Positions 16,368 to 25,798 of a stretch of 64,000 nucleotides of DNA are shown one piece after another. The notes under the pieces are model-generated. The model was given only the letters and a program-made list of their open reading frames with translations, was not told where the DNA came from and searched no databases. A program made the translations under genes and the position numbers. The stretch is from Altererythrobacter sp. Root672. GTDB taxonomy: Bacteria; Pseudomonadota; Alphaproteobacteria; Sphingomonadales; Sphingomonadaceae. The DNA lies in contig NZ_LMHH01000001.1 in NCBI RefSeq assembly GCF_001427865.1, positions 1,116,001-1,180,000 on the forward strand, given 5' to 3'. Every line of letters begins with the position of its first letter. Position 1 is the first letter of the stretch.

Positions 16368-17422
16368 CCGAGCCCCCTGGCGATGACCGGTCCAAGGCGT
16401 GCCGCAACCGACAGCGGCAACTTTCGCCACAAAGCGATGCGGGCGGCGTGTCGGCTGCTCGTGGGATCGGCATCGCGCGATGCTTGGTCCGGAGCCGTCC
16501 AGCTCGAGTAGGTCAGGGGTTCGGCCTCGAAACCCCAGTTCTTCTTGTACGCGTGGTTGCCGCTGCCGGTCTTGCTGCGGCCGAAGTCGAACCGCGTAAA
16601 GCCCTGGGTCCGCGCATGGAGCATGAGCTCGAAGTACATCCGGTCGTTGGCTCGCAGGCCGCGGGCCGCCCTGGTGCCGCCGCCCCAGTAGGGCATGGCC
16701 GTGTCAGCATGATAGATCGTCAGCACGGCGGCGACCGGTTCGCTCCGGTGACGAACGGTCAGAATATCGGCATCAAGTTCGTCGAGCACTGCCTGGAACA
16801 GCTTGCGCGGGAATACCGGGGTCCCAAGGTTGCGCACACTTTCGGAAAAGGTGGAGTAGAACGCGGCTTGCTCCGTCGCGCGAGTGCCGATGGTGATCTC
16901 AAGGTCGTTTTCCAGCCCTTTGCGGACTTCCGCGCGCTGCTTGCGCGGAATCGCGGCGAGCTCGGCATCATCGTGTGACGCCAGCGACTTCACGAAACCA
17001 CAATGGCTGTCGCTGCGGCGGGTCCAATGTTCCGGCGAAATCCCGCCACGCAGTTCGATCGTTGTACAAGATCGCCGCGCCGCCAGCTCCTCAGCGGCTC
17101 GGCACAGCAGCAGCGATGTACTCTCCCGCTCGGCAAGCGCCCCGCCATCGACGGCAAAACCGCTCGAAGCCAGCATCCTGCCGAAGATCGGCGAATGAAC
17201 CTCGCTCAAGGGCAGCCAGCCTGTGAGCATGCCACCCTTCTCCGCCACGAGCCCGAACCCCCGCTGCCCGGTCCCGCGCTCGATCGCCCGCAACCAGGCC
17301 GGGCGGTGGAATACACTGCCCTCCAGTGCCGACACGAATCCTTCGATCCGCGCCACTTCATCCGGTTGACGGAGGTCAGCCAGGCGAACGCGTTCCGCAG
17401 TCAGGGCGAAGGGCGCGTTCAT
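16364..17422 (-). CDS. FemAB-like protein, XrtA-associated
   Basis: A 352-aa GNAT-fold protein of the FemAB type seen in exosortase A loci. FemA/B proteins use aminoacyl-tRNA to add amino acids to a peptide; here the likely acceptor is a glycan or lipid intermediate. Visible: an N-terminal half with EGSVFHRPAWLRAIERGTGQ and a C-terminal GNAT half with AAVLTIYHADTAMPYWGGGTRAARGL, then FELMLHARTQGFTRFDFGRSK, the family-typical end. The start MNAPFAL overlaps the deacetylase stop by 4 bp. A second member of the same fold is at 27331. The transferred group is unknown. Confidence 0.9.
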   Translation of the reverse strand: MNAPFALTAERVRLADLRQPDEVARIEGFVSALEGSVFHRPAWLRAIERGTGQRGFGLVAEKGGMLTGWLPLSEVHSPIFGRMLASSGFAVDGGALAERESTSLLLCRAAEELAARRSCTTIELRGGISPEHWTRRSDSHCGFVKSLASHDDAELAAIPRKQRAEVRKGLENDLEITIGTRATEQAAFYSTFSESVRNLGTPVFPRKLFQAVLDELDADILTVRHRSEPVAAVLTIYHADTAMPYWGGGTRAARGLRANDRMYFELMLHARTQGFTRFDFGRSKTGSGNHAYKKNWGFEAEPLTYSSWTAPDQASRDADPTSSRHAARIALWRKLPLSVAARLGPVIARGLG

Positions 17423-18348
17423 CCGGCGTCTGCCGTGGTCCGCTCGGCATCGAGCCTGGCACTTTCGCGATGGGCCAGCAGATCCATTCGGCCCCACTGG
17501 AACTCTCGCACCAGCTGGCGCAGCTTGGGAGCCATCTGATCGAGCTTGGTGTAATGCCGCAGCCGCGACTTCAACGGCGCGCCGGCCACCCGAGGCTGAC
17601 CCGGATCGATTTCCCAAGGGTGGAAGTAGAAGATCGCCGGACGTTCATCGCGGCGGTTGACCTGACGGATCGCCCAACGGCTGAAGGCATAAGGCAAGAC
17701 GCGGAAGAAGCCACCTCCACCTGCCGCGAGCCGCTTCCCGCCGAATAGGGCGGTAGTGACCGGAATTTCGATCAAGGGCTTCCACGGCAGCGGCCGAAAG
17801 GCAAAGCGCGGTGCCTCGGGCCAGCCATAGTGATCGTGGAGTACGGGGGCGACACTGGAAGAATAGGCATAGCCCTGCTCGGCCAGTTCCATGAACGCCC
17901 AGGGCGTGCGCCGGTCGATCGAGAAACTCGGCGCACGGTAGCCGGTGACGCGCGCTCCCGTCACGTCTTCGAGCACGCTGCGCGCTTTCCGGATGTCGTC
18001 ACCGAACTCGGCGCGATCCATGGTGAAGACCCGCCGATGATCCCATCCGTGGCTGGCGATCTCATGCCCGCGCGAAGCGACCTCGCGCAGTAGCTCCCCA
18101 TGACGCTGCGCCACCCAGCCCAGCGTGAAGAACGTGGCCTTGGCCTCCACCTCGTCGAACAAGTCGAGGATCTCACGCACATTGCGATCGACGCGATCGG
18201 CAAGGCTTCCCCAATCGCCCCGCTCGATAACGCTCTCGAACGCGCCGACCTGGAACCAGTCCTCGACGTCGACGGACAAGCCGTTGACGATCGCAGCCTG
18301 CCCAACGGGCAGACCTGTCAGCCGTTCTAGAGAAGTGAGCGCATCCAC
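17419..18348 (-). CDS. XrtA-associated polysaccharide deacetylase (NodB)
   Basis: A NodB-type (CE4) deacetylase of about 309 aa that removes acetyl groups from amino sugars. The conserved start VNGLSVDVEDWFQV gives the catalytic Asp and metal Asp. Later come ATFFTLGWVAQRHGELL, SRGHEIASHGWDHR with both zinc histidines, and GYRAPSFSID. The C-terminal DUF3473-like part includes FYFHPWEIDPGQPR. A GTG at 18348 is used here because it leaves 26 bp after the ATPase stop; an ATG at 18414 would overlap that gene by 40 bp. Neither has a good ribosome site, so the first 20 residues are uncertain. Confidence 0.9.
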   Translation of the reverse strand: MDALTSLERLTGLPVGQAAIVNGLSVDVEDWFQVGAFESVIERGDWGSLADRVDRNVREILDLFDEVEAKATFFTLGWVAQRHGELLREVASRGHEIASHGWDHRRVFTMDRAEFGDDIRKARSVLEDVTGARVTGYRAPSFSIDRRTPWAFMELAEQGYAYSSSVAPVLHDHYGWPEAPRFAFRPLPWKPLIEIPVTTALFGGKRLAAGGGGFFRVLPYAFSRWAIRQVNRRDERPAIFYFHPWEIDPGQPRVAGAPLKSRLRHYTKLDQMAPKLRQLVREFQWGRMDLLAHRESARLDAERTTADAG

Positions 18349-18374
18349 ATCCGTAGCCTGTGCCGGGGCGGCGG

Positions 18375-19529
18375 TTAGGCCGCCCTCGCCTGATCCATCT
18401 CGGCTTCCATCCATTCGATGAGCATGCCGAGCGTCTGCCGCACGGCCTGTTCCTGCTCCAGCAAGCGGGCCTCCATGCGCGCCATTTGATCCTTCAAGGC
18501 CGCGACATCCGGGGTGGATGAGGTTTCGGTGGCTGACTTGAGATGGGTCGCCAGCTCGATTACGGCATCTTGCAGCTCAACGATCTGCGCGTCGCGCACT
18601 GCCAGCTGAGCTTCGAACACGCTCATGTCCGCCTTGGGAGCCACCGGCGCAACCGCCACCGGCTCCGGCAGGTGTTCGGGTTCTGGAGCGGCCGCCGTCG
18701 GTACCTCGGCAAAGGTGCGCTCGCCCTCCATCTCGGCAACCACAGTCCGGAGCATCGTGGTATCGATGCGGGTGCTCTGCTCGACTGCACCGAGCAGCAG
18801 CAGACGGTTGGCGATCTGGTTGACCCTGCGCGGAATGCCGCCGCTGGCTTCGTAGAGTTCGGCAAATACCGCTTCGTCGAACTGCGGATTACCGTTCCAG
18901 CCAACCGTCTTCAGGCGGTGGGCAATGTAAGGCTCAACCTCGTCCTCTTCCATCGCCTCGAGATGATGCGCGGCAATGACGCGTTGACGCAATTGCTCGA
19001 GCGACTCATGGCCTTGCAGCGTCGAACGGAACTCGGGCTGCCCCAGCAGCAGGGTCTGCAGCAGCGGATGATTGCCGAGCTGGAAGTTCGACAGCATGCG
19101 CAACTCTTCGAGCGCCGAGACCGAGAGGTTCTGGGACTCGTCTACGATCAGCAGGCAACGACGGCCGGCACGCGCCTCGTCGTGCAGGAAGCCCTCGATG
19201 GCGCCCAGTGCGCTCGCCTTGTCGTGGCCTTCGATCTCGAGACCGAAGCTCTGTGCGACGACGTGGATGATCTCTTCCTCGTCGAGCTTGCTGGTCACGA
19301 TCTGCGCCACGCTCAGCTGCGAGGGATCGACCGAGCCCATCAGGTGCGCGACCAGGGTGGACTTGCCCGCCCCGACTTCGCCGGTGATGACCATGAAGCC
19401 CTCACCCTGCGCCAGGCCGTAGCCGAGGTAGGAGAGCGCCTTGCGATGGGTCACGCTGCGGAAATAGAAAGCCGGGTCAGGCGTAAGCTGGAAGGGCTTC
19501 CCTGTCAGGCCGTAGAATTCAGCAAACAT
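18375..19529 (-). CDS. XrtA-associated ExeA-like AAA ATPase
   Basis: A 384-aa ATPase related to ExeA/GspA. It begins MFAEFYGLTGKPFQLTPDPAFYF, the signature of this family. It has Walker A in ITGEVGAGKSTLVAHL, Walker B in CLLIVDESQNLS and a later GGIPRRVNQIANRLLLL. The C-terminal third is predicted coiled coil (AQLAVRDAQIVELQDAVIEL and on). Unlike ExeA it has no clear membrane helix or peptidoglycan-binding domain. Its role may be in assembling the export machinery. It follows the outer-membrane protein gene by 15 bp. Confidence 0.91.
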   Translation of the reverse strand: MFAEFYGLTGKPFQLTPDPAFYFRSVTHRKALSYLGYGLAQGEGFMVITGEVGAGKSTLVAHLMGSVDPSQLSVAQIVTSKLDEEEIIHVVAQSFGLEIEGHDKASALGAIEGFLHDEARAGRRCLLIVDESQNLSVSALEELRMLSNFQLGNHPLLQTLLLGQPEFRSTLQGHESLEQLRQRVIAAHHLEAMEEDEVEPYIAHRLKTVGWNGNPQFDEAVFAELYEASGGIPRRVNQIANRLLLLGAVEQSTRIDTTMLRTVVAEMEGERTFAEVPTAAAPEPEHLPEPVAVAPVAPKADMSVFEAQLAVRDAQIVELQDAVIELATHLKSATETSSTPDVAALKDQMARMEARLLEQEQAVRQTLGMLIEWMEAEMDQARAA

Positions 19530-19544
19530 TGCGATGCCTCCGGT

Positions 19545-21185
19545 TCACCGGTCAAAAAACGAATAGCGCAGTCCCAGAAGGGCCGATGCGGCGAGAAAAT
19601 CGGGTACGTTGTCGCGGACCACGCCATCGAGCCCGACGGCGGCAACGCCGCTCAGGCCGCGCAAGAGGTCACGGTTGTAAGCCATCGACATCGAGTAGCC
19701 GGTCGACTTCCCGTCGCTCGCGAAGGCGCCGTCGAACCAGTTGATCGATGCTCCTGCGGAAAGCGACGAACGCATGTCGAGCTCGGTCGAGCCGTAGACC
19801 GCGACCCAGATCATGTCGTCGGTCACCCCGCTGGCGTCGATCCCGCTGCCGGCCGCAGGAATGTACTTCCGCTGGTCGTAGCCTACCCCGGTGCTCACCT
19901 GAGTGCGGCCGAGGTTGAGCGAGTGGCTTGCGACAATGCCGCGGCTCTTGAACACCGACGAACGCAGCGAACCCAGTGCGCTGGCCAGGCAGTTCCCATT
20001 GTCGAGGCTTGCCACGCAGCCACCGACCTGGCCGTTGATCGGGTTTACGAAGGCGTCGAAGTTAGCCGGAAGTCCGGCCAGCTGGTTCACCAGCGCCCCG
20101 CCGAAGCTGGTCAGGTTGTCATAGACGGCGACGTTGTAGCTCTCCCGCGCATTCGGCGCGTAGGAGAACGTCCCGTGGTAGTTCATCATGCCATAGCGGT
20201 GGCCGACATAAGCCTCGAGCGCGGTACGGCGGCTCGGGCGCCACATTACGCCCGCGTCCCAGATCAGTCCGTCGGTCTGGTAGTCGATCCGGCGGGGTGA
20301 GCTCTTGTCGGTCACGAGGCGACCATCGGGTCCTACAACCGGATTGCCCGCCCCATCACGCACGACATCGCGGCTTGAGACCTCTACGTCCTCCAGCCCA
20401 ACCCCGCCAACCAGCGCGACTGCCGGGCTAACCGGCAAGATCGCGTCGGCGCGGGCGTAAGCATCGCGGATACGCTGGTCGAAGTTCGAGATGTCCTGCT
20501 GAGTGAACCCGCCGCCTGCGCCGAAGCCGAACGGTGCGACCACATCCGGGCCGATGCCCGCGCGGGCCTGAGCCGTGTGGATCGTGCTCTCATCAAAGAT
20601 GTCGGCCGGCTGCTGACCGGGTGCGATAACAACTTCGTCCGGCTCTTCGACCTTGGTGTAGCCAAAGCGATAGTGCCCCTCGACCTCTACCTGGTCGACC
20701 ATGGTATGCACCGAGGGTCCAGCATAAGCCGAGTAGATCTGGCTGGTGGAATCGTCGCTGACGAACCCGCCAAGCGAGGTCGAGCCGTCAGCCTCGACGC
20801 GAGTGCGGGCAGCGTAGCCGCCGGCCTCCATGGTCAGACCTTCCGCCAGCGCCACGCCGGCACGGGCGATCCCGCTGACGGTGTCACCTCCGACATCGTC
20901 GTCGTCCCAACCGATCCGCCGCTCGTAGCGGAGCGAGACCGAGGCCGCGCTCCTCTTACCGACAATCGAAGCGTCGATCCCGACGGCGAGGTTGGTCCAG
21001 GTCACGACGTCGTTCACCGGATCGATCTGCGCGCTGACGACTTGAGCGGCCTCGATGTAAGGGACCACTTCGGTGTGGTAGCCGTCCGCGTTGGTGGACA
21101 ACGCATCATCGGCGGCCGCCTCAGCGGCGCCCGGCAGGCCGAGCGCGGCCAGCGCAACAACAAGGCGAAGCGCGAACTGCTTCAC
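19545..21185 (-). CDS. XrtA-associated outer-membrane beta-barrel protein
   Basis: A 546-aa protein with a signal peptide (MKQFALRLVVALAALGLPGAAEA) and many amphipathic strands with aromatic ends, closing with LGLRYSFFDR, whose C-terminal aromatic fits an outer-membrane barrel. It matches the family called 'PEP-CTERM system-associated outer membrane protein'. Early strands such as ASVSLRYERRIGWDDDD and late ones such as TGYSMSMAYNRDL alternate hydrophobic and polar residues. It could be a secretion channel or surface anchor for the polysaccharide; no direct evidence. The start overlaps the kinase stop by 4 bp. Confidence 0.86.
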   Translation of the reverse strand: MKQFALRLVVALAALGLPGAAEAAADDALSTNADGYHTEVVPYIEAAQVVSAQIDPVNDVVTWTNLAVGIDASIVGKRSAASVSLRYERRIGWDDDDVGGDTVSGIARAGVALAEGLTMEAGGYAARTRVEADGSTSLGGFVSDDSTSQIYSAYAGPSVHTMVDQVEVEGHYRFGYTKVEEPDEVVIAPGQQPADIFDESTIHTAQARAGIGPDVVAPFGFGAGGGFTQQDISNFDQRIRDAYARADAILPVSPAVALVGGVGLEDVEVSSRDVVRDGAGNPVVGPDGRLVTDKSSPRRIDYQTDGLIWDAGVMWRPSRRTALEAYVGHRYGMMNYHGTFSYAPNARESYNVAVYDNLTSFGGALVNQLAGLPANFDAFVNPINGQVGGCVASLDNGNCLASALGSLRSSVFKSRGIVASHSLNLGRTQVSTGVGYDQRKYIPAAGSGIDASGVTDDMIWVAVYGSTELDMRSSLSAGASINWFDGAFASDGKSTGYSMSMAYNRDLLRGLSGVAAVGLDGVVRDNVPDFLAASALLGLRYSFFDR

Positions 21186-22204
21186 TCCCCATCCCCACCA
21201 TATCCGTAATAGGCACCGAAGCGGCGGCCGCTCGGGCTGAAGTTGGCAGAGTTCAACAGCAGCTTGATGTCGGGACAGATCGAAAGCAGCGAAAGCGCGT
21301 CTTCCAAGGCACGCTGGCCGGTCTGGTCTGCGCGACAGATCACCAGTGCCTGCGCCACGTACTTCGCCAGTTCCGCAGCCGGCGAGGCCGCCAGCGCCGG
21401 CGGAGAATCGAAAATCACCACGCGGTTGGGAGCGCCGGCCGTCAGCCTGTCGAGCACTTCGCGCGTGCGGCCACTGGAGAGATATTCGCTGTCCGAAGAC
21501 GTGCGGTCGCCCGCGGGGAGCACGAACAAGCCCGGAATGTCCGTCGCGACCACACAGTCCTCGACCCGCACGGCCGGATCGGCCAGCGCGTCCATGAGGC
21601 CCTTGCGTCCCTCAAGCCCGAACAGCGTCAGGATCGAAGGCTTGGCGAAATCGGCGTCGACTAGCACGACCTCGGCATCCCTCTCGGCCGCAACGGCGAG
21701 CGCGAGGTTGGTTGCGCAGAACGTCTTTCCCTCGCCGGGAAGCGGCGAACACACCAGCACGCGCTGCAACTCAGGCGACAGGTTCGATCCGGAACGTCCC
21801 TCCCGCATCGCGAGAAGGAGCTGGCGCTTCACAATGCGGAATTCCTCGAGCGGCGTCGTCACCGGCCCATCGGGCACGATGAAACCCTGTTCGAGCAGGC
21901 GGGCGCGATCGACCGATTGCCGCTCGGCGGTGAATTCCACTCGTTGAGCCATGACGCGAGGTACGGGCGCGGCGGCAACCGGCGCTTCGACCACCGTCTC
22001 GGCTACCTTAGGAGCCGCTTGCACGTCAGGTTGCACCAACGGCGCTACCGGCCGTCGAGGGCGATTGGCGGGAGGCGCGAGGACCGTTGGGACTGGCGCG
22101 GCCCGAAGCTCGCCGGGAGCGCCGAACAGGCCTTCGGCTCGCTCGAACAGCGAACCGCCCTTGTCACCTTGGCCGGGAAGCGGGATCTTGCTGTGCTCTG
22201 TCAT
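21182..22204 (-). CDS. XrtA-associated tyrosine autokinase (BY-kinase)
   Basis: Cytoplasmic bacterial tyrosine kinase of the CpsD/CapB/Wzc type, 340 aa, that works with the chain-length protein encoded just upstream. Visible: Walker A in CSPLPGEGKTFCATNLALA, Walker A' in VVLVDADFAKPS, Walker B in RVVIFDSPPALAA. The C-terminus FGAYYGYGGDGE is a small tyrosine cluster, the usual site of autophosphorylation. The first 110 residues are Pro/Ala/Val-rich and look disordered. The start MTEHSK lies 10 bp after the chain-length gene stop. Cycling of the phosphorylated tail likely sets polymer length. Confidence 0.93.
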   Translation of the reverse strand: MTEHSKIPLPGQGDKGGSLFERAEGLFGAPGELRAAPVPTVLAPPANRPRRPVAPLVQPDVQAAPKVAETVVEAPVAAAPVPRVMAQRVEFTAERQSVDRARLLEQGFIVPDGPVTTPLEEFRIVKRQLLLAMREGRSGSNLSPELQRVLVCSPLPGEGKTFCATNLALAVAAERDAEVVLVDADFAKPSILTLFGLEGRKGLMDALADPAVRVEDCVVATDIPGLFVLPAGDRTSSDSEYLSSGRTREVLDRLTAGAPNRVVIFDSPPALAASPAAELAKYVAQALVICRADQTGQRALEDALSLLSICPDIKLLLNSANFSPSGRRFGAYYGYGGDGE

Positions 22205-22214
22205 CCGCCGCTCC

Positions 22215-23735
22215 TCAGGCCACCATGCTGCGTTGGATGTACTCGACACCGACCAGCACCACGAACAGGCCGCCAAGCGCACCCGAAGCCATCACAAAGC
22301 GCTTCAGCTTGCGCCGTTGCAGGACCCGCGCCGCCTCGGTCATCGTGTGCGAGACGGTGCCGATCACCGGCAGCTCGAACGTGCGTTCCAGCTTCGCCGC
22401 GGTGGCGAATGTGCCGTTGACCTGGCCCGTGGCGAAAGCCGCGCCGCCACCGGCACCGATCGCGATGACCAGGACCGCGAACAGCAACAGCGGACGGTTC
22501 GGGGCGGAGGGCACTCGCGGAGTGCTCGGCGGATCGATGATCTCGAACTTGATCGCGCTGCGCTCGGTCTCGACTTGGCCGCGCAGGCGCAGTTCCTCGC
22601 GATCCTGCAGCAGCTTGTCGTATTGGGCGCGCAGCACCTCGTAGTCGCGGCTGATCCGTTGGGCTTCCGCCGCGGCACCCGGTTCCTGGGCTTGGCTGGC
22701 GAGGATCGAGGCGATCTCCGAATTCAACGCCGCCGCGCGCGATTGCAGCGCCTGCACGTTGGCCTGCCGCTCGACCTTCATCGCCTGCAGCGAGGAAAAG
22801 GCCGGGTTCGGCGTACCGCCCAGGTCCGCTGCTGCACCCTGCGCCTGAGGCCGCAACGCGGCGATCTGCCTTTTCACGGCGGCGACATCGGGATGATTGT
22901 CGGTGAGCCCGCGGCTTTCGAGAGCCGCAAGGTTGGCTTCGGCCTGGGCCAGAGCCGCCCGAGGGCCGCCCGTTCCGCTGGTCACCAGGGTGCGCGGAGT
23001 GCCCGCCAGCTGCCCTTCGATAGCCGCCAGCGCGGATTGCGCGGCAGCGAGATCGGCATCGACGCTACGCAGTTCCGAGCGGGATGCGCTGAGCTGCGCC
23101 GAAATCGACGCTGCGCCACCGATCAGGTCGGGATGTTCGGCTTCGAACGCGAGACGGCGCTGCTCGGCTTCCTCCAGTTCGCGCTGACGGTCCGCGAGTT
23201 GCCGATCGAGGAAGTCGATGGTTTCGCGCATTTCGCCGCGGCTGCCGCCAAGGTTCTCCTCGCGGAAGATGTCGACCAGGCGTTGCGCGATCTCATGCGC
23301 AAGCTGGGCATTGGCCGAGTCCGAAAGGCTCCTGCGGCCGCTCGTGGTCGTGATCTTGAATACGTTCTTGTCGTCGGCGACGATCTTGATGTCTTCGGAC
23401 AGGTCCTTGACCGCCTTCTCCATCTGGCTCGCACCGGTGACATTATCGCCGAGGCGGGTGGAGCGGACGATCTTCTCGAGATTTGCCGCGCTCGTCACCG
23501 TTTCCCGGACACGGTCGATGTCCTTCTGCCGGGTGGCAGCACCAATGCCGATCTGTTCGGCCAAGGCGTCGTCGAGCTGTAGGAACAGCTTGGCTTCCGA
23601 GGAATAGCTGTTGGGGAACAGGGCAATCGCCAGCCAACCCAGGACGCATAGTCCCCAGGTTACCGCCAGCGCCAGCCAGCGGCGGTTCCAGATGGTCCAC
23701 AGGGCCGCCCGGAATTCTTCGAGAATGACGTTCAA
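22215..23735 (-). CDS. XrtA-associated chain-length determinant (Wzz/GNVR)
   Basis: A 506-aa inner-membrane polysaccharide co-polymerase. It has an N-terminal membrane segment (WLALAVTWGLCVLGWLAIALF) followed by the Wzz motif (NSYSSEAKLFLQLDD). A long periplasmic coiled-coil part follows, rich in Glu/Gln/Arg/Ala. A GNVR-like region with a proline-containing stretch (FEIIDPPSTPRVPSAPNRP) leads to a second membrane segment, and a further hydrophobic stretch lies near the C-terminus. It should pair with the separate kinase encoded after it, as in split Wzc systems. It is second in the minus-strand run. Confidence 0.93.
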   Translation of the reverse strand: MNVILEEFRAALWTIWNRRWLALAVTWGLCVLGWLAIALFPNSYSSEAKLFLQLDDALAEQIGIGAATRQKDIDRVRETVTSAANLEKIVRSTRLGDNVTGASQMEKAVKDLSEDIKIVADDKNVFKITTTSGRRSLSDSANAQLAHEIAQRLVDIFREENLGGSRGEMRETIDFLDRQLADRQRELEEAEQRRLAFEAEHPDLIGGAASISAQLSASRSELRSVDADLAAAQSALAAIEGQLAGTPRTLVTSGTGGPRAALAQAEANLAALESRGLTDNHPDVAAVKRQIAALRPQAQGAAADLGGTPNPAFSSLQAMKVERQANVQALQSRAAALNSEIASILASQAQEPGAAAEAQRISRDYEVLRAQYDKLLQDREELRLRGQVETERSAIKFEIIDPPSTPRVPSAPNRPLLLFAVLVIAIGAGGGAAFATGQVNGTFATAAKLERTFELPVIGTVSHTMTEAARVLQRRKLKRFVMASGALGGLFVVLVGVEYIQRSMVA

Positions 23736-23756
23736 CCGACCCCTCCCCGAACTTGC

Positions 23757-24398
23757 TTAGAACATGCTTTCGGGGATGATGATCACGTCACCCGGCTTCA
23801 GCATGACGTTGGCCTTGCTGTCGCCCTGCTTGAGCAGGTCGCCGAGGCGCAGCTTGTATTCCTGCTGGTTGCCGCTGGCTCTGTCGAAGCGCACCAGCTT
23901 CGCCCGGTTGCCGGCGGCGAACTCGCTAAGCCCGCCGACCGCGATCATCGCGTCGAGCAAGGTCATGTTGGCGCGGTAAGGCAGCGAGGCCGGCTTTTCC
24001 GTGGCCCCGACAACCCGCACCTGCTGGCTGAACGTGCCGGCGAACTCGTTGACGATCACCGTCACCAGCGGTTCGGAAATGTACTGCGAGAGCTTTACGC
24101 GGATATCTTCGGCCAGCATGGTCGGGGTCTTGCCGACGGCGGTCATGTCCGCGACCAGCGGCGTGGTGATCCGCCCATCGGGCCGGACCTGGACTTTCGC
24201 GCCTAGCTCGTCGTTGCGCCAGACGTGGATCGTCAGCTGATCGAGCGGGCCAATGACGTATTCCTCACCCGGGCCTTCCTCCGCCGACACAAAGCTCGCG
24301 GGCGCCAATTGGGCGCCGCCACTGCTTGCGCAGCCGGTCAGGAAAAGCGTCGCACTCGCAGCTATGGCGAGGGACTGGCCAACGAATGACTTGCGCAT
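23757..24398 (-). CDS. XrtA-associated polysaccharide export lipoprotein (Wza-like)
   Basis: Outer-membrane polysaccharide export protein of 213 aa. A lipoprotein signal peptide ends in the lipobox LFLTGCASSG. The Poly_export domain has YVIGPLDQLTIHVWRNDELG and VQVRPDGRITTPLVADM. An SLBB domain follows with VVGATEKPASLPYRANMTLLDAMIAVGGLSEFA and ends LKPGDVIIIPESMF. It is the first gene of the ten-gene minus-strand run, so the promoter should lie between 24399 and 24571. AGGA lies 8 nt before the ATG. Confidence 0.94.
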   Translation of the reverse strand: MRKSFVGQSLAIAASATLFLTGCASSGGAQLAPASFVSAEEGPGEEYVIGPLDQLTIHVWRNDELGAKVQVRPDGRITTPLVADMTAVGKTPTMLAEDIRVKLSQYISEPLVTVIVNEFAGTFSQQVRVVGATEKPASLPYRANMTLLDAMIAVGGLSEFAAGNRAKLVRFDRASGNQQEYKLRLGDLLKQGDSKANVMLKPGDVIIIPESMF

Positions 24399-24511
24399 GC
24401 CTTGCGTCCTTGCAGTGTTCGGGCGAACCGCCGGCTCACCGGAGTTCGGGGGGATAAGGCCCCGTCATCGCCGGAAAGCGTGAACATTGCGTTAGTCTTA
24501 AGCGCGGAAAG

Positions 24512-24555
24512 CCCGCGATTTCGCGGGTTACGACAGCGCCGTCCCGGATCGGGAC
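24512..24555. terminator. Two hairpins after the PLP decarboxylase gene
   Basis: CCCGCG-ATTT-CGCGGG (24512-24527) and GTCCCG-GAT-CGGGAC (24541-24555) are perfect inverted repeats. On the minus strand they lie 17-60 nt after the decarboxylase stop. The first is followed by CTTTCC, a weak U-run. They could separate the ligase/decarboxylase transcript from the export operon, which begins at 24398. Confidence 0.45.
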
Positions 24556-24571
24556 AGCGGCGAGTGAAACT

Positions 24572-25798
24572 CTAAACGAGCCTCTCGCGCGCCGGCCCCT
24601 GGCCAAGGAAAGCAGACGGGCTGGCGCTGGCCCCGTAAGCTCCGGCACAGAAGATCGCGACGAGATCGCCCACCGCGGCGCGAGGAACGAAGGCCTGGTC
24701 GGCCAACCTGTCGAGCGGGGTGCAAAGGCAGCCCACGATGTTCGCTTCTTCCTCCGGCTCGGCGTCATATCGCGTGGCGATGGCGGCCGGATAGTTGCGG
24801 CGGACCACGGTGCCGAAATTGCCCGAGGCCGCCAGCTGGTGGTGCAATCCGCCGTCGGTAACGAGGAAGACTTGTCCGTGGCTCTCCTTGCGATCGACGA
24901 TCCGCGCCAGATAAACCCCCGTCTCCCCCACGAGATAGCGACCCAGCTCGATGGCGAACTCCGTTCCCGAGAGTTCTGACGGAAGCGACGCGAACCGGTC
25001 AGCGAGGGCAGACCCTACGGTCTCGACGTCCAGCGCCTGGTCACCGTGGAAATAGGGGATGCCGAAGCCGCCGCCCATGTTGAGGTGTGAAAGCGGCGAA
25101 CCAATCTCGGCGGTCAGTCGCGCGGCGAGATCGAGCACATTGGCCTGCGTTTCGATGATCGCCAATGCATCGAGCGCTTGGCTACCGGTAAAAATATGCA
25201 GCCCGCGCCACTCGGCCCCGGCACTGATCAGCGAGCGAGCGAGCGCCGCAACGCGATCCTGGTCGATGCCGAAGGGCTTTGCGCCGCCTCCCATCTTCAT
25301 TCCCGAGCCGCGCAACTCAAAGCTCGGATTTACCCGGATCGCGAGGCGAGGCCTGATGTCGAGCCGGTCCCCGATCGCCAAGGCCCGCTGCGCTTCGCCT
25401 TCTGATTCCAGGTTGAGAGTGACGCCGTGGCGGATTGCCAGTTCCAGCTCTTCGTAGCGCTTGCCCGGACCAGCAAAGCTGATGAGCGTTGGATCCTGTC
25501 CGGCTTCGAGCGCCATAGTGAGCTCTCCGGCAGAGGCTATGTCGAAGCCATCCACCAAAGTTCTCATGAGTTCGAGGATGGGGTGGTAAGAATTTGCTTT
25601 TATGGCGTAATGAATGCGCAACTGATCGGGCATCGTTTGCCGGAGCAGTTCCACCCGCCGGCGAATGAGGTCCTGCGAGTAGAGGAACAGCGGGGTGCCC
25701 CCGGCCTCCTCGACCCAGGCGCTCGCAGTGCGGCCACCAATAGCGAGTTCGCCATCGATCGCCTCGAAACCGGCGGGGATGGGGCCGAGCGGCTTCAC
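24572..25798 (-). CDS. XrtA-associated PLP-dependent decarboxylase (fold type III)
   Basis: A 408-aa enzyme related to diaminopimelate/ornithine decarboxylases, in the exosortase A-associated group. The PLP lysine is in IHYAIKANSYHP. The phosphate-binding Gly-rich loop is NMGGGFGIPYF. Substrate-side residues appear as ELGRYLVGE, and the C-terminal active-site cysteine motif is VGCLCTPLD, with GAYGASAS near the end. It should decarboxylate an amino acid, free or carrier-bound. The start overlaps the ligase stop by 4 bp. Its substrate is unknown; the adjacent AMP ligase and ACP suggest that it supplies or edits a building block. Confidence 0.92.
   Translation of the reverse strand: MKPLGPIPAGFEAIDGELAIGGRTASAWVEEAGGTPLFLYSQDLIRRRVELLRQTMPDQLRIHYAIKANSYHPILELMRTLVDGFDIASAGELTMALEAGQDPTLISFAGPGKRYEELELAIRHGVTLNLESEGEAQRALAIGDRLDIRPRLAIRVNPSFELRGSGMKMGGGAKPFGIDQDRVAALARSLISAGAEWRGLHIFTGSQALDALAIIETQANVLDLAARLTAEIGSPLSHLNMGGGFGIPYFHGDQALDVETVGSALADRFASLPSELSGTEFAIELGRYLVGETGVYLARIVDRKESHGQVFLVTDGGLHHQLAASGNFGTVVRRNYPAAIATRYDAEPEEEANIVGCLCTPLDRLADQAFVPRAAVGDLVAIFCAGAYGASASPSAFLGQGPARERLV

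Noticed and set aside
18543-20300. 585-codon plus-strand frame over the ATPase and outer-membrane protein genes
   Set aside because: It crosses two well-supported genes and has no start signal or domain.
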